Origin: Trebouxia sp. TZW2008
Lineage: Eukaryota > Chlorophyta > Trebouxiophyceae > Trebouxiales > Trebouxiaceae
DNA length: 64,000 nucleotides
Direction: 5' to 3'
Assembly (NCBI GenBank): GCA_002118135.1
Contig: BDIU01000044.1
Coordinates: forward strand, 1-64,000
Part shown: in pieces, positions 1 to 11,600 of the stretch
How positions within the stretch are numbered: position 1 is the first letter of the stretch
How the letters are laid out: the number at the start of each line of letters is the position of its first letter
Notes under the pieces: model-generated
What the model saw: the letters and a program-made list of their open reading frames with translations, nothing else
What the model was told of the DNA's origin: nothing
Database searches by the model: none
Translations under genes and position numbers: made by a program

Positions 1-60
1 CAGTGTCTTCCCGGTTGTCTTACGGGCAGGCTTAGGCCTGCCAGCGGCCGTGTCGCTCAT
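1..60 (-). CDS. Possible start of a basic protein, cut by the left edge
   Basis: An ATG on the minus strand at 60 opens a frame that stays open for 20 codons to the window edge. The peptide begins MSDTAAGRPKPARK and is rich in Lys, Arg, Pro and Thr, like the tails of histones and other chromatin or ribosomal proteins. It would be divergent from the VPS9 gene, with about 160 bp between the two start codons. Only 60 bases are visible, so both its reality and its identity are uncertain. Confidence 0.3.
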   Translation of the reverse strand, partial: MSDTAAGRPKPARKTTGKTL

Positions 61-221
61 GTCTAAGTTGGACGGTGCAGACAAAACGGGCAGGCTACGC
101 TGGTCTCGGAGCTGTTTCTGAAGCACGAATAGGCAAAGCATGCAAAGCTGCTCATGACCTCTCCGAGAACGCGTTGGTCCCGGAAGCTTCGCGTTTCAGC
201 GTCACTGATCTATCGCATAAC
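61..221. promoter_or_regulatory. Upstream region of the VPS9 gene, possibly a short divergent promoter
   Basis: This is the 5' flank of the VPS9 start at 222. If the minus-strand frame at 1-60 is real, it is also a shared divergent promoter. No TATA box or other named element is evident. Confidence 0.3.
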
Positions 222-3200
222 ATGGCCGATGACAATCAGCTGGCAGAGGCGACGCAGGCGTTGTCTTTCGCGGAGTTTCTGGAGCGCATGAAGGATCCCC
301 AGGCTGCAAACCTCGTTCGCAGCATCAAGAAGTATGTTTGGCTCGTTAAGTGCCAAGCGCATGGCCTTCGATCCTCGATGCCGTACGTTGATGCGATTCG
401 CCATCACACGGTTCATTGGACAGCCCTATGTGCTCTGCAGCTTCATAAAGACATTTGACGACAAGCCAGCAAACCCTGAACGAGACGCCGACAGTGTCCA
501 GGCGAGCTTGGTTTTGCAAGCAAGTCGATCATTCTGGTACCAGTGTTTTGAAACATGTTTTGTGCAGGCATTCCTGGCGAAGTCCGAGGGGACTTTTCGA
601 GATCACCCAGTGTGGGCAAATGTGCCGGTCGAGCATCAGTCCCAAGCAATGGAGGTACAGCAGGCTGTTGCAGAGCTGACATCAGACACACCAACATACC
701 AGTCATTATGATCGTTACCTAAAAATCTGATGCAGGGCTTGGAAAAATACCTCATGACCAAGATCTTCTACAAGACTTTTGCTCAGTCAGAGCTTGATAG
801 AGAGCGTGATGCAGCTCTCACTCAGCGCATGGCTGCTCTCAACTTTGTACAGCCACATCATCTTGACATCCCGCAGCAGTATCAGACAGAGACCTCTGCA
901 CAGCTTGCCATCAAAGAGTTGCATAAGATCAACAACTACAAGGTTTGTCACTTTCACTGCAAGCATCAAATGCTGGTGGAGCATCTGTTTGACCCTGCAA
1001 AACAACGATATGATCTGACATGCAGGCACCACGAGACAAGCTGGTGTGTGTCCTGAACTGCTGCAGAGTCATCAACAACCTGCTGCATGTTGCGGGAGGC
1101 AACAGCCATGAGGCACGAGGTGAGCCAGCTTTACATCAGTTACAATGACACTTGCAGCTTGCTGATTGATACATGTTGCACACATGGCAGCCGCAATCCA
1201 ACTCGGTGCAGACACTGCATGCTATCATCAGCGCTTAAGATGTGCTCAGAGGCTCCAGCCGTGCACATCCAGCGCGACTGCTCACATGTATGATTCTGGA
1301 GATCTGCCTTGGCTGCACACATCAGATGGCTGTCGGTTGATTGATTAGACACCTGTGCCCCCCAAAAAACGAGATGGCTGTTGAGCTTAGACACATTGTG
1401 TTGATGTGTGCAGGGGCTGATGACTTCCTGCCTGTGCTGATATATGTTGTCATTCATGCCAACCCGCCCCAGTTGGCATCTAACCTGGAGTACATACAGC
1501 GCTTCAGGATGCACAGCAGGATGGTGTCCGAGTCTGCATACTTCTTCACCCAGCTGGTATGCCATTTCAAGCCAATAGTACATGTACACAGCAGACTGCA
1601 TGCAGTCTTTGCATGGCCAGACAAGAGCGCTTCAGCCAATAGCATATTATTCCAGCTCTTTAACTCGCAGTTGCAGTGCTATTGCTAGTATCCTCAGTGA
1701 GGGTTCCTCACGTCTTGCACTCTTTTCTGTCTGCTTCGTATGGCATTGAGCATTTTCCGCCTGCTGCTGGTGTACATCATCTATTGGCCTCCTGCTTGGA
1801 AAGAGCATTGAGATATGCATTGCCAGGGCCATTGCCTCAACCACCCGCCCTGCTGCATCACATGAGATTCTCGTGTTCAGCCTGTTGCCTGCATGGTACA
1901 ACACCACATTGCTGCTGCAATAGCATCACAACACTGCTGACTGTTGTGTGGTGCAGTATTCAGCAGCGTCATTCATGGAGACCATCAAGAGCAGCTCCTT
2001 GACCATAATTTCAATGAGTTTGTGGCGCGCATGATGCAGTGCCATGTCTGGCTGCAAATACGCTGCATCACTTACATTGCTGTGTGGTGTAGTATTCAGC
2101 AGCATCTTTTATAGAGACCATCAACAGCAGCTCCCTGACCATGGATTCTGATGAGTTTGTGGCGCGCATGATTGCAGCAGGCGTTCCAGACATTGAGGCT
2201 GCCTCCACCCAGCCGCCTTCACCAAAGGTCTTCTTCTTCCTCCATCATGAACTTCTGATCTTCTTCTTCTCTGTCATGTTACTCGTAGCTTTCTGGTCTG
2301 CCAGTGTCTGCTCACATGCACACATTGCTATCTGCGTGTGCATCAATATATGCTTTTGTGTGGCTCCTGTGTTGTCTCCTTTCTGCTGAGCCTTTTGTGT
2401 TCTGAGCACCACTGCAATCAGCGTCTCCCTCCATAAAAGCCTGCAGTCATTGTTACACATGTAAGCGCGCTGGTGGCATGTCAGATGGGATGACACTGTG
2501 CAAATGACTTGACACTTGATCTGTGCCGGTACAAAGCAGCTTTGGACAGCGTTTGGCAGCACTTCACTGCTGATTTGTGCGTCTAACAGTCATGAAACTG
2601 CAGCAGCAATTCTGTGTGCTGGTACCAACTCAAATGGTCTAGTTTGTGCAGGTAAAAGCAGATCCTCACCCTGGTTCTCCCAAAGCTGGTGCTGCCCTGA
2701 TCCCCTCAGCCCCTGAAGACAACCTGGGCTTGCCCAATCAACCCTCTCAGCCCTCCTTAGCAAGTGAGCTCTTTTCACATGTAGTATCAATATTGATACT
2801 CCTTTGCATGGTCTAGCACATGTGCCATGCTGTGGCGCCAGCCTTGTCTTGCAACGCCAGCTTTTTCATGGTACAAGTAGAATGTATCAACAAAGTTTGC
2901 CCCTATGCACTGTCCCATGCTCTTCAAGGACTTTTGCCTTTGGCCTGTATCCATGCTCAGCCCATCTGGCCATTTACTGTTGCTGCCGGTGCCACTCCGT
3001 TTGCAAAGGGGCAGCCACTCCCTGGAGACAGCATATCACTTCTGTGTGTGTGCCACAGACACTCCAAACAAGGATGCAGGAACAGCACCTGCTGAGGCAC
3101 TCAGCACTTCTGCTGACCAACAGCAGCCCAACCCCCCTTTCCCAGGCACCTATGCTGTTACTGCTCCCCTCTGAAGGGGGTGCCCCATTCCCTGCTAACA

Positions 3201-6200
3201 CTATTTCATGGCAACATATGACTTGTGTGTGTTCCCTGTCTCAACAAGAGCGCAGGAACAGCACCTACTGAGACGCTGAGCAGTTCTGCTGACCAATATC
3301 AGCTCAACCCCCTTCCTAGGCACCTGTGCAGTTTATGTCAAGCTGACCTGTGCGCTACAGACATCTCTGCTGACTCACTGTGTGTCGCAACAGACACTCC
3401 CAACAAGGACCCTGGAACAGCACCTGCTAAGGCGCTCAGCACTTCAGCTGATCCACAGCAGCCAAACCCCCCTTCCCCAGGCACCTACGCTGCCATCGCC
3501 ACCCCCTTTGAAGGGGGTAGCCACTCCCTTCTACCCCCCACCCCCTCCATCAGGGGGGACCCCTCTGCTGCCCTGATGTCAGCCCCTGACCCCCCACCAG
3601 CTCCAGTGGCTGCTACCTTGCCGGCGCAATCAGAAGCTCCTGAGCCACAGCAAACCCAACAGGTGTGCTGGTGTCCTTTCCTTGGCATCTTATGTCTGAT
3701 ACTGCTTGCTTACCTCCACAATCTGCTTGCAAATCTCAAAGGTAAAAGGGAACACACACCTTGATCATCTTGGGTCAAATGCTGCAAAAGTTAGCAACAA
3801 CAGCGACTGCTTTTTGTTTTGCTGTTGAAAGAGGCGCCACTGAGCCACAGCAAGGCTAGCAAGCTGACCTTTGTTCTACTTGACATGCCTGTCTGAGCTG
3901 GTGCTGTGGCCTTCAGTGGCAGACTTAGAGCAAGAGGGGGTAGCTCAATTGCTGTAGCCTGTCACAGCATGTGTGATGTTGGTGATGCTGTCACAGGCAG
4001 AGCTCTGACCCTTGGTGGCAGACTGACAGCAGGATGGAATTGCTCAGCTGCAGCAGATGAGTGTAAAGGTGATGCCACACACACCTAGAACTCGTGCTTG
4101 ACAGCATATGACCGTCGTATGATGCTTGCAGGCAGAGCCGTGGCCTTCAGTGGCAGAGTCAGCGCAGGAGAGAATGGCACAGTTGCTGCAGGTCAGCAGC
4201 ATGTGAGAGCACAAATTGGAGAGGGTAGCACAGCTGTTGCAGACAGGGGCATCAGGCCAATTGCAGCAGTGCTACACGTACCTGTATGCAGCATCTATGG
4301 ACCTCAGAATAGTTGGCAAGCATTGTGCCTGTGAGCTGTTGTGTCTGAGCTGGCGCTGTTGCTGTACAGGCAGAGCCGTGGCCGTCAACAGCAGACTCAG
4401 AGCAGGAGGGGGTAGAACAGTTGCTGCATGTTGTTGCAATCTCCAGCGTCCATGGTGAATACAGCGTTAAAAGTGTTGTAGCGTGTGACTGATCAATTGC
4501 AATGACTTTTGCCATACAGGCAGAGCCATGGCCTTCAGTAGCAGACTTAGAGCAGGAGGGAGTGGCACAGTTGCTGCAGGCAGAGGCATCAGGCCAACTG
4601 CAGCAGCAATACACCTACCTATATGCTTCAGCCATGGACCTCAGAATTGATGACATCCCTGTGCTGCTGAAGCAGTACAAGGAGCTCATACTGAAGCATG
4701 AGGCGCTGGTGGCTGCCATCGCAGCTCACAGAGCACAGCAACAGCAGCAGTCTTCAGGAGCAACGACAGGGATAGCGCAAGAAGGTCAGTTGACTACGCT
4801 GAACTTTGACTATGCTGAACATGCCTCTGGGATGGACACGTCCTTTCAGGTTACACTGCAAAGGTGCACTGAAATGTGGGAACCAGAGGCTTGCCTTGCT
4901 TTGGTGTTTGCATCAGGTGCTGGTTGCTGCCATCACAGCTCATGGAACGCAGCAACAAGCCACAACGGCCTTGTCTGGGGTGCAACCATCACGGGACTCA
5001 AGCAAGGAGATCACTGAGCTGCTCAAGTGCCTGGCACTTGAGGTTGTACACTGGACATGACTGCTTTGGTCTGAGCCCCATTGTATGATGTCAGATCTGC
5101 GTGGCGTTCCATTCTCGGATCAAAAGGGCTCAGGTGCCTGCCTTACTCCAGACCTTCTAATCTCACTCCTGCTGGGAACTGTGTGGTGAATAGAGTCAGC
5201 AGACAAGGACCTATCATGCCGAGCAGGCATGCATTGGAGCCATTGGAAGATTGCCCTGCTGCTGCAATGTTGCCGTGTTACAGGAGCGGTAGCAGACCTT
5301 GCTTGGATGTTGACAAGCTGCTGATGCTGCTGATGCTAGCACCCTCTGCTTCTGTCATGGAATCTGTTGCATGGCTTCAGTCTCTGACACAAGGGCATCT
5401 AGAACGCAGGACGGCGCCCCTTTGTGAGAGATGCAAGCCATGAAGCAGATGCTGTCTGCTCAGCAGGCAGCAATATGACTCCATGCATGTTCATTTTTGC
5501 AAGCATGGCTTGTGTCTCTGACAATGGAGCGTCTTAGTTTTGATGACGGCAGCCTTTTGTCAGACATGCAAGCCAGGCTGTCACTTCAGCAGGCAGCAAT
5601 TTGGCCCCATACATGCTGCTCCTCCCTTCAGACACAAGATCATTCTTGCAAGCATGGCTTGTGTCTCTGATAACAGGGCATCTTGAAATGATGCTGACGC
5701 CCTTTTGTCAGAGATGCAAAACATGAAGCAGATGCTGTCTTGTTAGCAAGCAGGCTGTCTGTTCAGCAATCAGCAACCTGGCCTCCGTACATGACTCCCC
5801 TCCCTTGAAGCGCAAGCGCTCTTTCTTGCAAGCATGGCTTGTGTCCTGATAATGGAGCACCTCGAATTGATGATGACGCCTTTCTGTCAGAGACGCAACT
5901 TTTGTTGGCTTCTTGACAAACAGCAATCTGCTCTCCACACATGCAGCCGCTTAGAGCACAATGCCATACAAGGCAGTCAAAAGCAATTGCACTTCATCAA
6001 CTTGCCTGGCTATCATTTGTCTAGACAGACCCTGGCAAAAAGGTCTGTCTAGACAAATGATAGCCATGCTGTGCCATGAATCGCCAATGCTGCACTGTTT
6101 CTTGAGCCCCAGGCCAAATGTCAGAAAAGTTTGACACATTAGGACAAGCTCACTCAGTTTCTGCCGGTGACTTGTTGAGTTGATCTAATGCTGGATTTTG

Positions 6201-7882
6201 GAACCTGTGATCAACGGGGTGGCACAGTGGCAATGCCTGCTGTGCCAGTAAGCATCACCTTTGTGTCATCCCTTGCATCATAGGTTACAGATCTCAGCAT
6301 GAGATTGGTTAGACAAGTCACCTCTGCTCTGTTGTGACAGGTGCTAGCCAGGCTGTGCCATCAATCACTTCTGCTACACTCTTGCTTGAACCTCAGACCA
6401 AATCTCAGAAGTTGACATGCTCACCAAGATTTTGTTGGTGTTCGATTTAGTTATTTCAGTGCTTGATTTCCAGATCTGTGATGAATGGGGTGGCGCATTG
6501 TCAATGCCGGCTGGCATCAGGCATCACCAATGTGCCATCCCTTTTCATGTTAGGTTGCATTTTTCAGCATCAGATTGACTAGACAAGTCACCTCTGGTCT
6601 GTCCTGTTGTGACAGGTGCTGGCCAGGCTGAGCCATTACACACTTCTCCTACACTTTTTCTTGAAGCCCAGACCAAACTCCAAAAAAAGTTGATACAGTA
6701 GGACAAGCTCACTAACTTTCTATTGGTGACGTGTCTGGTTGATCTCATGCTGAATTTTGAGACCTGTAATCAATGGATTGGCACAGTGGCAGTGCCTGCT
6801 GGCATCAGGCACCACCACTGTGTCATTGCTTTAATCACAGGTTGCCAATTTCAGCAGCAGATTGACTGGACAAGTCACCGCTGTTCTGTTATGACAGGTG
6901 TTAGCCATGCTGTGCCATCAAGTCACGTTTGCTACACCCTTTCATCAGTTGCAGGCCAAGCTTCCAACTCGGCAACGAGCTGACTGCATAGACTCACTGG
7001 CTTTTTGCTGTGGCAGGTGCTAGCCAAACTGTGCCAGCAGGCGACATCACGAAGCCATCTTCTTGGTCCTAGGTGACAGGTCCTAAGTGACAGACCCCAG
7101 CAATAGACTGACAAGACAGATCACCATTGTTTGCTGTGACAGGTGGTAGCCAGGCTGTGCCTTCAGCCATCACCACTACACTGTCCTCTCAGCCCCAGGC
7201 CAGTCCCCTGCAGTCAGGCACAGGCAGTGGCGCCTCCCCTTTCAGTCAGGCCTCAGCCCAAGCAGCCTTGAGCGGCAGCCTTGACACCGCCAGGCCCAGC
7301 GCTGTACCCTCAGGCCAGCAAGCATCCACTAGTCAAGTAGACCACGATGCAAGCCACAGGAGTAGCCAGTTGCCTGCTGGAGCCGCAGCCAACAGCCCCT
7401 TTGAGCAGGCAAATCAGCAGAATGGAGCCTCAGGTGTCGCAGGAGTTGGTCAGCAAGGCCAGGGCGGACACCTGTTTGATCAGAGTGCGAGCAGGAGTGG
7501 GATGGATGCCGTCGGCAGCACTCACAGCGACGGTCAAGTGAGAAACAGCCTGACGGCCGCGTCTCAGCCGCTGCCGCCGGAAGCCTCGGCCGAGATTGAC
7601 GACCGGCACGTCACCATGTCTTCGGGAGCGGCTCTGGATGAGGCTGTAGAGTCTGAGAACGCTGGTGCCCCACGCTCTGGCAGCAGATCTCCAGCTGCGG
7701 CAGGGGAAAGCCAATCTCCATTGGGTAGTGTAACTTCGATTGGTGGCAAGGGTGAAGCCTCACCAGCTGGCAGTACAACTCCAACGGAAGGCGTTGCAAA
7801 GAGCAGTGCATCTGGTGCAGCACCCTCTGATATGTTTGCTGGTTTAGATGTAGGAGCAACACGCACCAACGAGACCTCCTAG
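222..7882 (+). CDS. VPS9-domain guanine nucleotide exchange factor for Rab5 (VPS9A-like)
   Basis: Predicted Rab5-family (RabF) exchange factor that activates the GTPase on endosomes. Exons: 222-331, 441-501, 568-654, 736-942, 1026-1119, 1414-1556, 2093-2227, 2652-2763, 3394-3662, 4520-4784, 7143-7882. These sum to 2,223 bases, 740 aa, with every junction in phase. Residues 1-86 match the helical N-terminus of plant VPS9A (FLERMKDPQAANLVRSIK). The VPS9 domain lies at about 90-235 and keeps the two key sites known from Rabex-5: the Asp in GADDFLPVLIYVV and the Tyr in SAYFFT. The 500-residue C-terminal part is low-complexity (Pro, Ser, Gln, Ala) apart from a predicted helical stretch in exon 10, and is longer than in Arabidopsis VPS9A. 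Intron 2 appears to start with GC. Introns 6, 8, 9 and 10 hold decayed copies of the following exon's start. Function is firm; the exact middle exons are less so. Confidence 0.88.
1957..2039 (+). repeat. Decayed copy of VPS9 exon 7 with its splice acceptor
   Basis: The segment repeats the AG acceptor and first ~80 bases of exon 7 (2093-2227), 136 bp upstream of it. It starts identically (TATTCAGCAGC) but has lost one base after ACCAT, so its frame runs into a stop, and no donor follows. Only the downstream copy keeps the frame. Confidence 0.85.
3057..3331 (+). repeat. Two decayed copies of the start of VPS9 exon 9
   Basis: Copies at about 3057-3180 and 3243-3331 match the beginning of exon 9 (3394), encoding the NKDPGTAPAKALSTSAD-type segment three times in a row. 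The first copy has a 2-base deletion that brings in a TGA; the second has lost part of the unit. Each carries the preceding acceptor-like sequence. The third copy, exon 9 itself, joins in phase on both sides. Confidence 0.75.
3889..4455 (+). repeat. Four partial decayed copies of the start of VPS9 exon 10
   Basis: The opening of exon 10 (4520: acceptor ACAG then GCAGAGCCATGGCCTTCAG) recurs around 3900, 3992, 4131 and 4371, each copy with substitutions and indels. The copy at 4131 extends furthest and includes the later TACCTGTATGCAGC portion. All lie upstream of the functional exon. Confidence 0.75.
4914..5060 (+). repeat. Duplicate of the 3' half of VPS9 exon 10
   Basis: After the exon 10 donor at 4785, GTGCTGGTTGCTGCCATCAC repeats the exon's own GCGCTGGTGGCTGCCATCGC stretch and continues with an open frame. 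Spliced in from exon 10 it would be in the wrong phase, whereas exon 10 joins exon 11 (7143) directly in phase. I therefore treat it as a donor-side duplicate rather than an exon. Confidence 0.6.
5370..5910 (+). repeat. Intronic tandem array, about 135-180 bp units, four copies
   Basis: Within intron 10 of the VPS9 gene, units sharing GGCTTGTGTCTCTGACAA-like and CCTTTTGTCAGAGATGCAA-like blocks begin near 5373, 5507, 5652 and 5832. Copies differ by substitutions and small indels. No coding signal was recognised in them. Confidence 0.7.
6007..6066. repeat. 25-bp perfect inverted repeat (hairpin) in VPS9 intron 10
   Basis: Arms 6007-6031 and 6042-6066 are exact reverse complements, separated by a 10-base loop. 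The arms include TTTGTCTAGACAGACC on the left. The hairpin sits just before the array of exon-11 copies. It could form a stable RNA stem in the pre-mRNA or a cruciform in DNA. Confidence 0.9.
6061..7142 (+). repeat. Tandem array of decayed VPS9 exon-11 starts with acceptors
   Basis: The acceptor and opening of the last exon (GACAG then GTGGTAGCCAGGCTGTGCC at 7138-7161) recur at about 6061, 6343, 6618, 6899 and 7019. Three spacings are near 280 bp and two near 125 bp. Intervening intron sequence is repeated too (for example TTGACTGGACAAGTCACC-like blocks). Only the last copy continues into the 740-base exon. Confidence 0.85.
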
Positions 7883-8612
7883 CCTTGCTGACAGTTCCTT
7901 AGTCTCCGTTGCTCAGTTGCTGTTGGTGGTGGGGAGCTGGCATGTGCAGCTTGATTAGTGCTTCGTTGTTGTGGTACATGCAGAAGCAGAGACTTGGACA
8001 ATTGCAATTTTAGGCTCAATTGAGGCTAGATTCAGATGTGGTAATGCGAGCTTGAGCTCCGCAGCAGGAGTGACAGCAGACATTTATCTATATTTTTTAG
8101 ATAAGCTGATTAGCATGTTGATGCATCCGACGACACAAAATGCGCTTGCCTTGCAATTGTGAGCAGCGTTGCTCTTTGGTTCTGACCAAGTTCCAGACAT
8201 TCTAGTGAATGTCACTTTGATGTCAATATCGGCTGACCAGGTGCTGCATTCAAGCGTACAGGAGCAGTCACCTTGCAGATGCATATGTACTGTCGCTTGA
8301 TGCTGTGTTCGATGCTTACATACGCAGATCAATCCACAAGTATTGCCTGCCGCGAGCCCAGGGGATAAGTGAGATCAAAGCTGAAAACCTTACAACACTC
8401 TGACTAGCTGCAGTGAGACAAACCTTCAATTCCCTGCTGGATATAATGAACACGAGTCTGCATCTCCAACAACACAGACTGAAGTGGTTCCCAAGCACAC
8501 GCTGTCCAGAACAACTGACTTTGTACAGAACAATCAGAAAGTTTGCAAGACAAAGCTCCACACAACCCAGTAGGCCTGAGCACCAACACAGACCTCCACC
8601 AACACCAGAAAG
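7883..8612. other. Convergent 3' intergenic region
   Basis: This is the gap between the stop codons of the VPS9 (+) and ABCG7-like (-) genes and should hold both 3' UTRs. No convincing open frame, RNA gene or repeat was seen, and no clear polyadenylation signal could be assigned. Confidence 0.6.
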
Positions 8613-11600
8613 CTAGTGTACACCGTTGCCATTGTAAGATGACGCAGCAGCAGTCTCTGCCTGCTTTTCTGCTTGCTGTTCCTCTTCTGCCGCAACCTCT
8701 GATGGTGCGCGCATGCGCTGGAACTTGGGTCGTTTGGCCTTCAGAACTGAGTATGTCAGCCAGTAGTTGAACAGCATGACTCTTGTCAAACCTCTGGCAG
8801 ATTTGCTGACTGAGCTGTTGCCAAAAGATAGTCTGTCAAGCACCTGCACAACAGCAATAGCGACGATGATTGTTACATGTGCTAGCACAAGTAGTTTGTG
8901 TGTATGGCCCAAATCCTGTCTTAGCAGGCCGGATCATGCTGAACCATGCACTTTCAATGAAGGTACAACAAAGACACAAAAAGTACAAGCTGACTCTGGT
9001 TTGCATGCACCCCGAGACAAAGGGCCTTAACAGACGTGTGAAAGAAGCGCCACAGCTGCCTGTCTTGGCAAGCAAATACAAGAATGCAGTCTCTGCATAC
9101 AAGACAGACAGCAGAGGCAGCAACAGAGAGAGTGAACCTGTATCAGGCACAATTCATTTTCAGCCTCTGCATGCGACTGACCAGCAGAAACAGAAATACA
9201 GAGATCAAGAGGAAGTGAAAGTGGAAGTGAGAGTGAGAGTGAGAGTGAGGGTGAGAGTGAGAGTGAGAGGGAGGGTGAGGGTGAGGGTGAGGGCGAGGGC
9301 GAGGGCGAGAGCGAGGGCGAGGGCGAGAGCGAGAGCGAGAGCCAGAGCGGAAGCGAAAATGAAAGTGAACATGAAAGTGAGGGCGAAACTAAAATTGCGA
9401 AAGCAAAGCTGCAAGTGAGGGCGAAAGCGACAGCAGAAGCAAAAGCGAAAGTAAAAGCGAAAGTGAACAAGCAAGTCAAAGTGAAAAAGAGCATCAGGTT
9501 CATGCCTACCTCTTCTCCCGTTTCTCTGCCCGCTGCTCCAGGTCTCGGCGTCCAAAACTTCAGTCCCCGGAATTCATTCACACAGAAAGCCTCAAAGGCA
9601 TACTTGATGAGGGAGGTGTGGGCAATCCACCTCAACCCCTTGGGAACGTTACTGGTGTTGGCATAATAGCCGCCAAACACAATGAACACTGTCATGATAG
9701 CTGGACCTAAAGCTTGCGCTGCGTCACCTGCATGACCAGCATTTGTTAGCAAAGCACCATCCGCAGTCAATCACGACGTGTGTGAACTCCACGAGGGGAG
9801 GTCAACAGACAGTGCAAAGTTGATTGTGGAATGGTAAGACCCCTATTTCTGGGAAATGCTTTGACACGGTCTGCTGCGCAATGCTCTTGACTGAGTATAA
9901 CTCAAGCAGAGAATTTGAATGTAGGCACTCTTCCACATGAATCCTTTTGCATGCAGCTGGTATGACGCCATCTCAGCATTATGCAGCTATGCCGAGCTGC
10001 AGCATTGAGCACTAATTAGCACAGAACACATAAGGGCAAGTGAGCTACAGTCAGGTTGTAACACCCTGTTGAGTTTGATGTCAATTACACACCACAAGGC
10101 ATACTACACAATAGATCATGGGAGCAGATACAAGTGGGAGCAAGGGAAGCCAATAGCGAGTACAAAAGCAACGCGCATGAGTAAACTCAGGTCAGCTTGC
10201 AGCACAGACATGGTCTGAATGCTGATTGCAGTCCATGATGGAAAGTGGGCAGTGAGGTTGAGGTGGTATTTACCAGTGAGGCTGCACACTGGTAGATACA
10301 ATAAGCATGAGCCAAATCAGGTCAGCTTGCAGCGCAGAGATGTAACCACAGTCCGTCAGTTCTGAGGAAGAGCATGTGAAGGGCTTGCATACCAGTAGGA
10401 GCAATGGATCCAACTGCGAGTCCCATGGAGGAGGCTGTGAAAGACTCCAAGCATGTGATCCCCAAAAACTTACCAAACCTGCAAGCATGTGCCTCCTGTG
10501 AGACAAGGCACTGCTATTGCACAGTGCAGACTCCACAGGTATGACTGGGTTCAAGATGGGCAGGAAGTTCTAAACCAGATCAAGCCAAGATGTCACTGTG
10601 TGCACTCAACATAAAAAAGGTATACACCGACCTGCTCAACTTCGACCTGCTCAACTTCTTACGCAAGCCAAGGATTGGTAGCCCAGGATGGCAAGCACCC
10701 TTGGATAATTGAGTTTGCTGCCTATGCAAATAATCTGTAAGAGCAACACTGACCTGCTCCATTTCTTGTGTAGGCCAGTGGTGGGGTACACCAAAGTGCC
10801 AAATACACCAGGAAACAAGGCGCCCACAGGCAGCTCCGCCAGCAGTTTGGCCAGGAAGTAGGGGCCCACTTCATAGCTCTTCTTGCTGCGCTCTCGAGTT
10901 ACTATGGTACGCTCTGCCGGAAAGGTAGTGCAGGTCTTCACCAAAGAACCCATCGCTGTGTTGATCGCAGCCACCTGCAACACAATGTGGCATTCAGAAT
11001 CAGAACCACAGCATTGAGAGTTGCTTGTTCACAACGATGACACCTGCGCCCTGACAAATGCAGCCCATGTGGCAAAGGTCAAGCGCAAGAGTTGACCTCT
11101 TTGATTGGTATGATGACAGCACTGGTACGGATGAAAGAGAGTGGACTAAGGATGACCTTGAAGCAGCTCTGATTGGCATAAGCTGGCAGTGAAATGTCAA
11201 GCACAAAAAAGGCCACACATAGCATTTGTGAGCACGTCTTGGCGTTAGCTGAGCACGACAAACATTCACGGTTTTGGCTGCACCATTGAAAGATGCCTTT
11301 CCTGCATGCATGCTATGTATGCCACATGGACCCATATCCTGCAAATCTTGACCTGAGGGAGGAAGCAGGCGCACAGCAGAGCGACATATCAGGGGAGGGG
11401 CGGGGCAGGGCAGGGCAGGGCAGGGCCCAAAACACGGGACAGGAGACAGGGCAGGGCGGGGCAGACCTGCAGGAGGCCCAGCCTGTCTTGAATGGCTGTC
11501 TGGGACAGCTTCATGCGGTTAAAGATGGAGCCAAAGATGAGGGCTGCTGACACGTTGGCAATGGTACGGGCCATGATGGTGGCCTTGTCCCGAGAGATCT

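Noticed and set aside
1140..1601. 153-codon minus-strand frame
   Set aside because: It overlaps the VPS9-domain exon 1414-1556 on the opposite strand and has no recognisable similarity.
8870..9770. Long open frames on both strands (182 and 247 codons) over the hexamer satellite
   Set aside because: They are made mostly of dipeptide repeats read from the satellite; only the exon 9 part at 9510-9727 on the minus strand matches a known protein.
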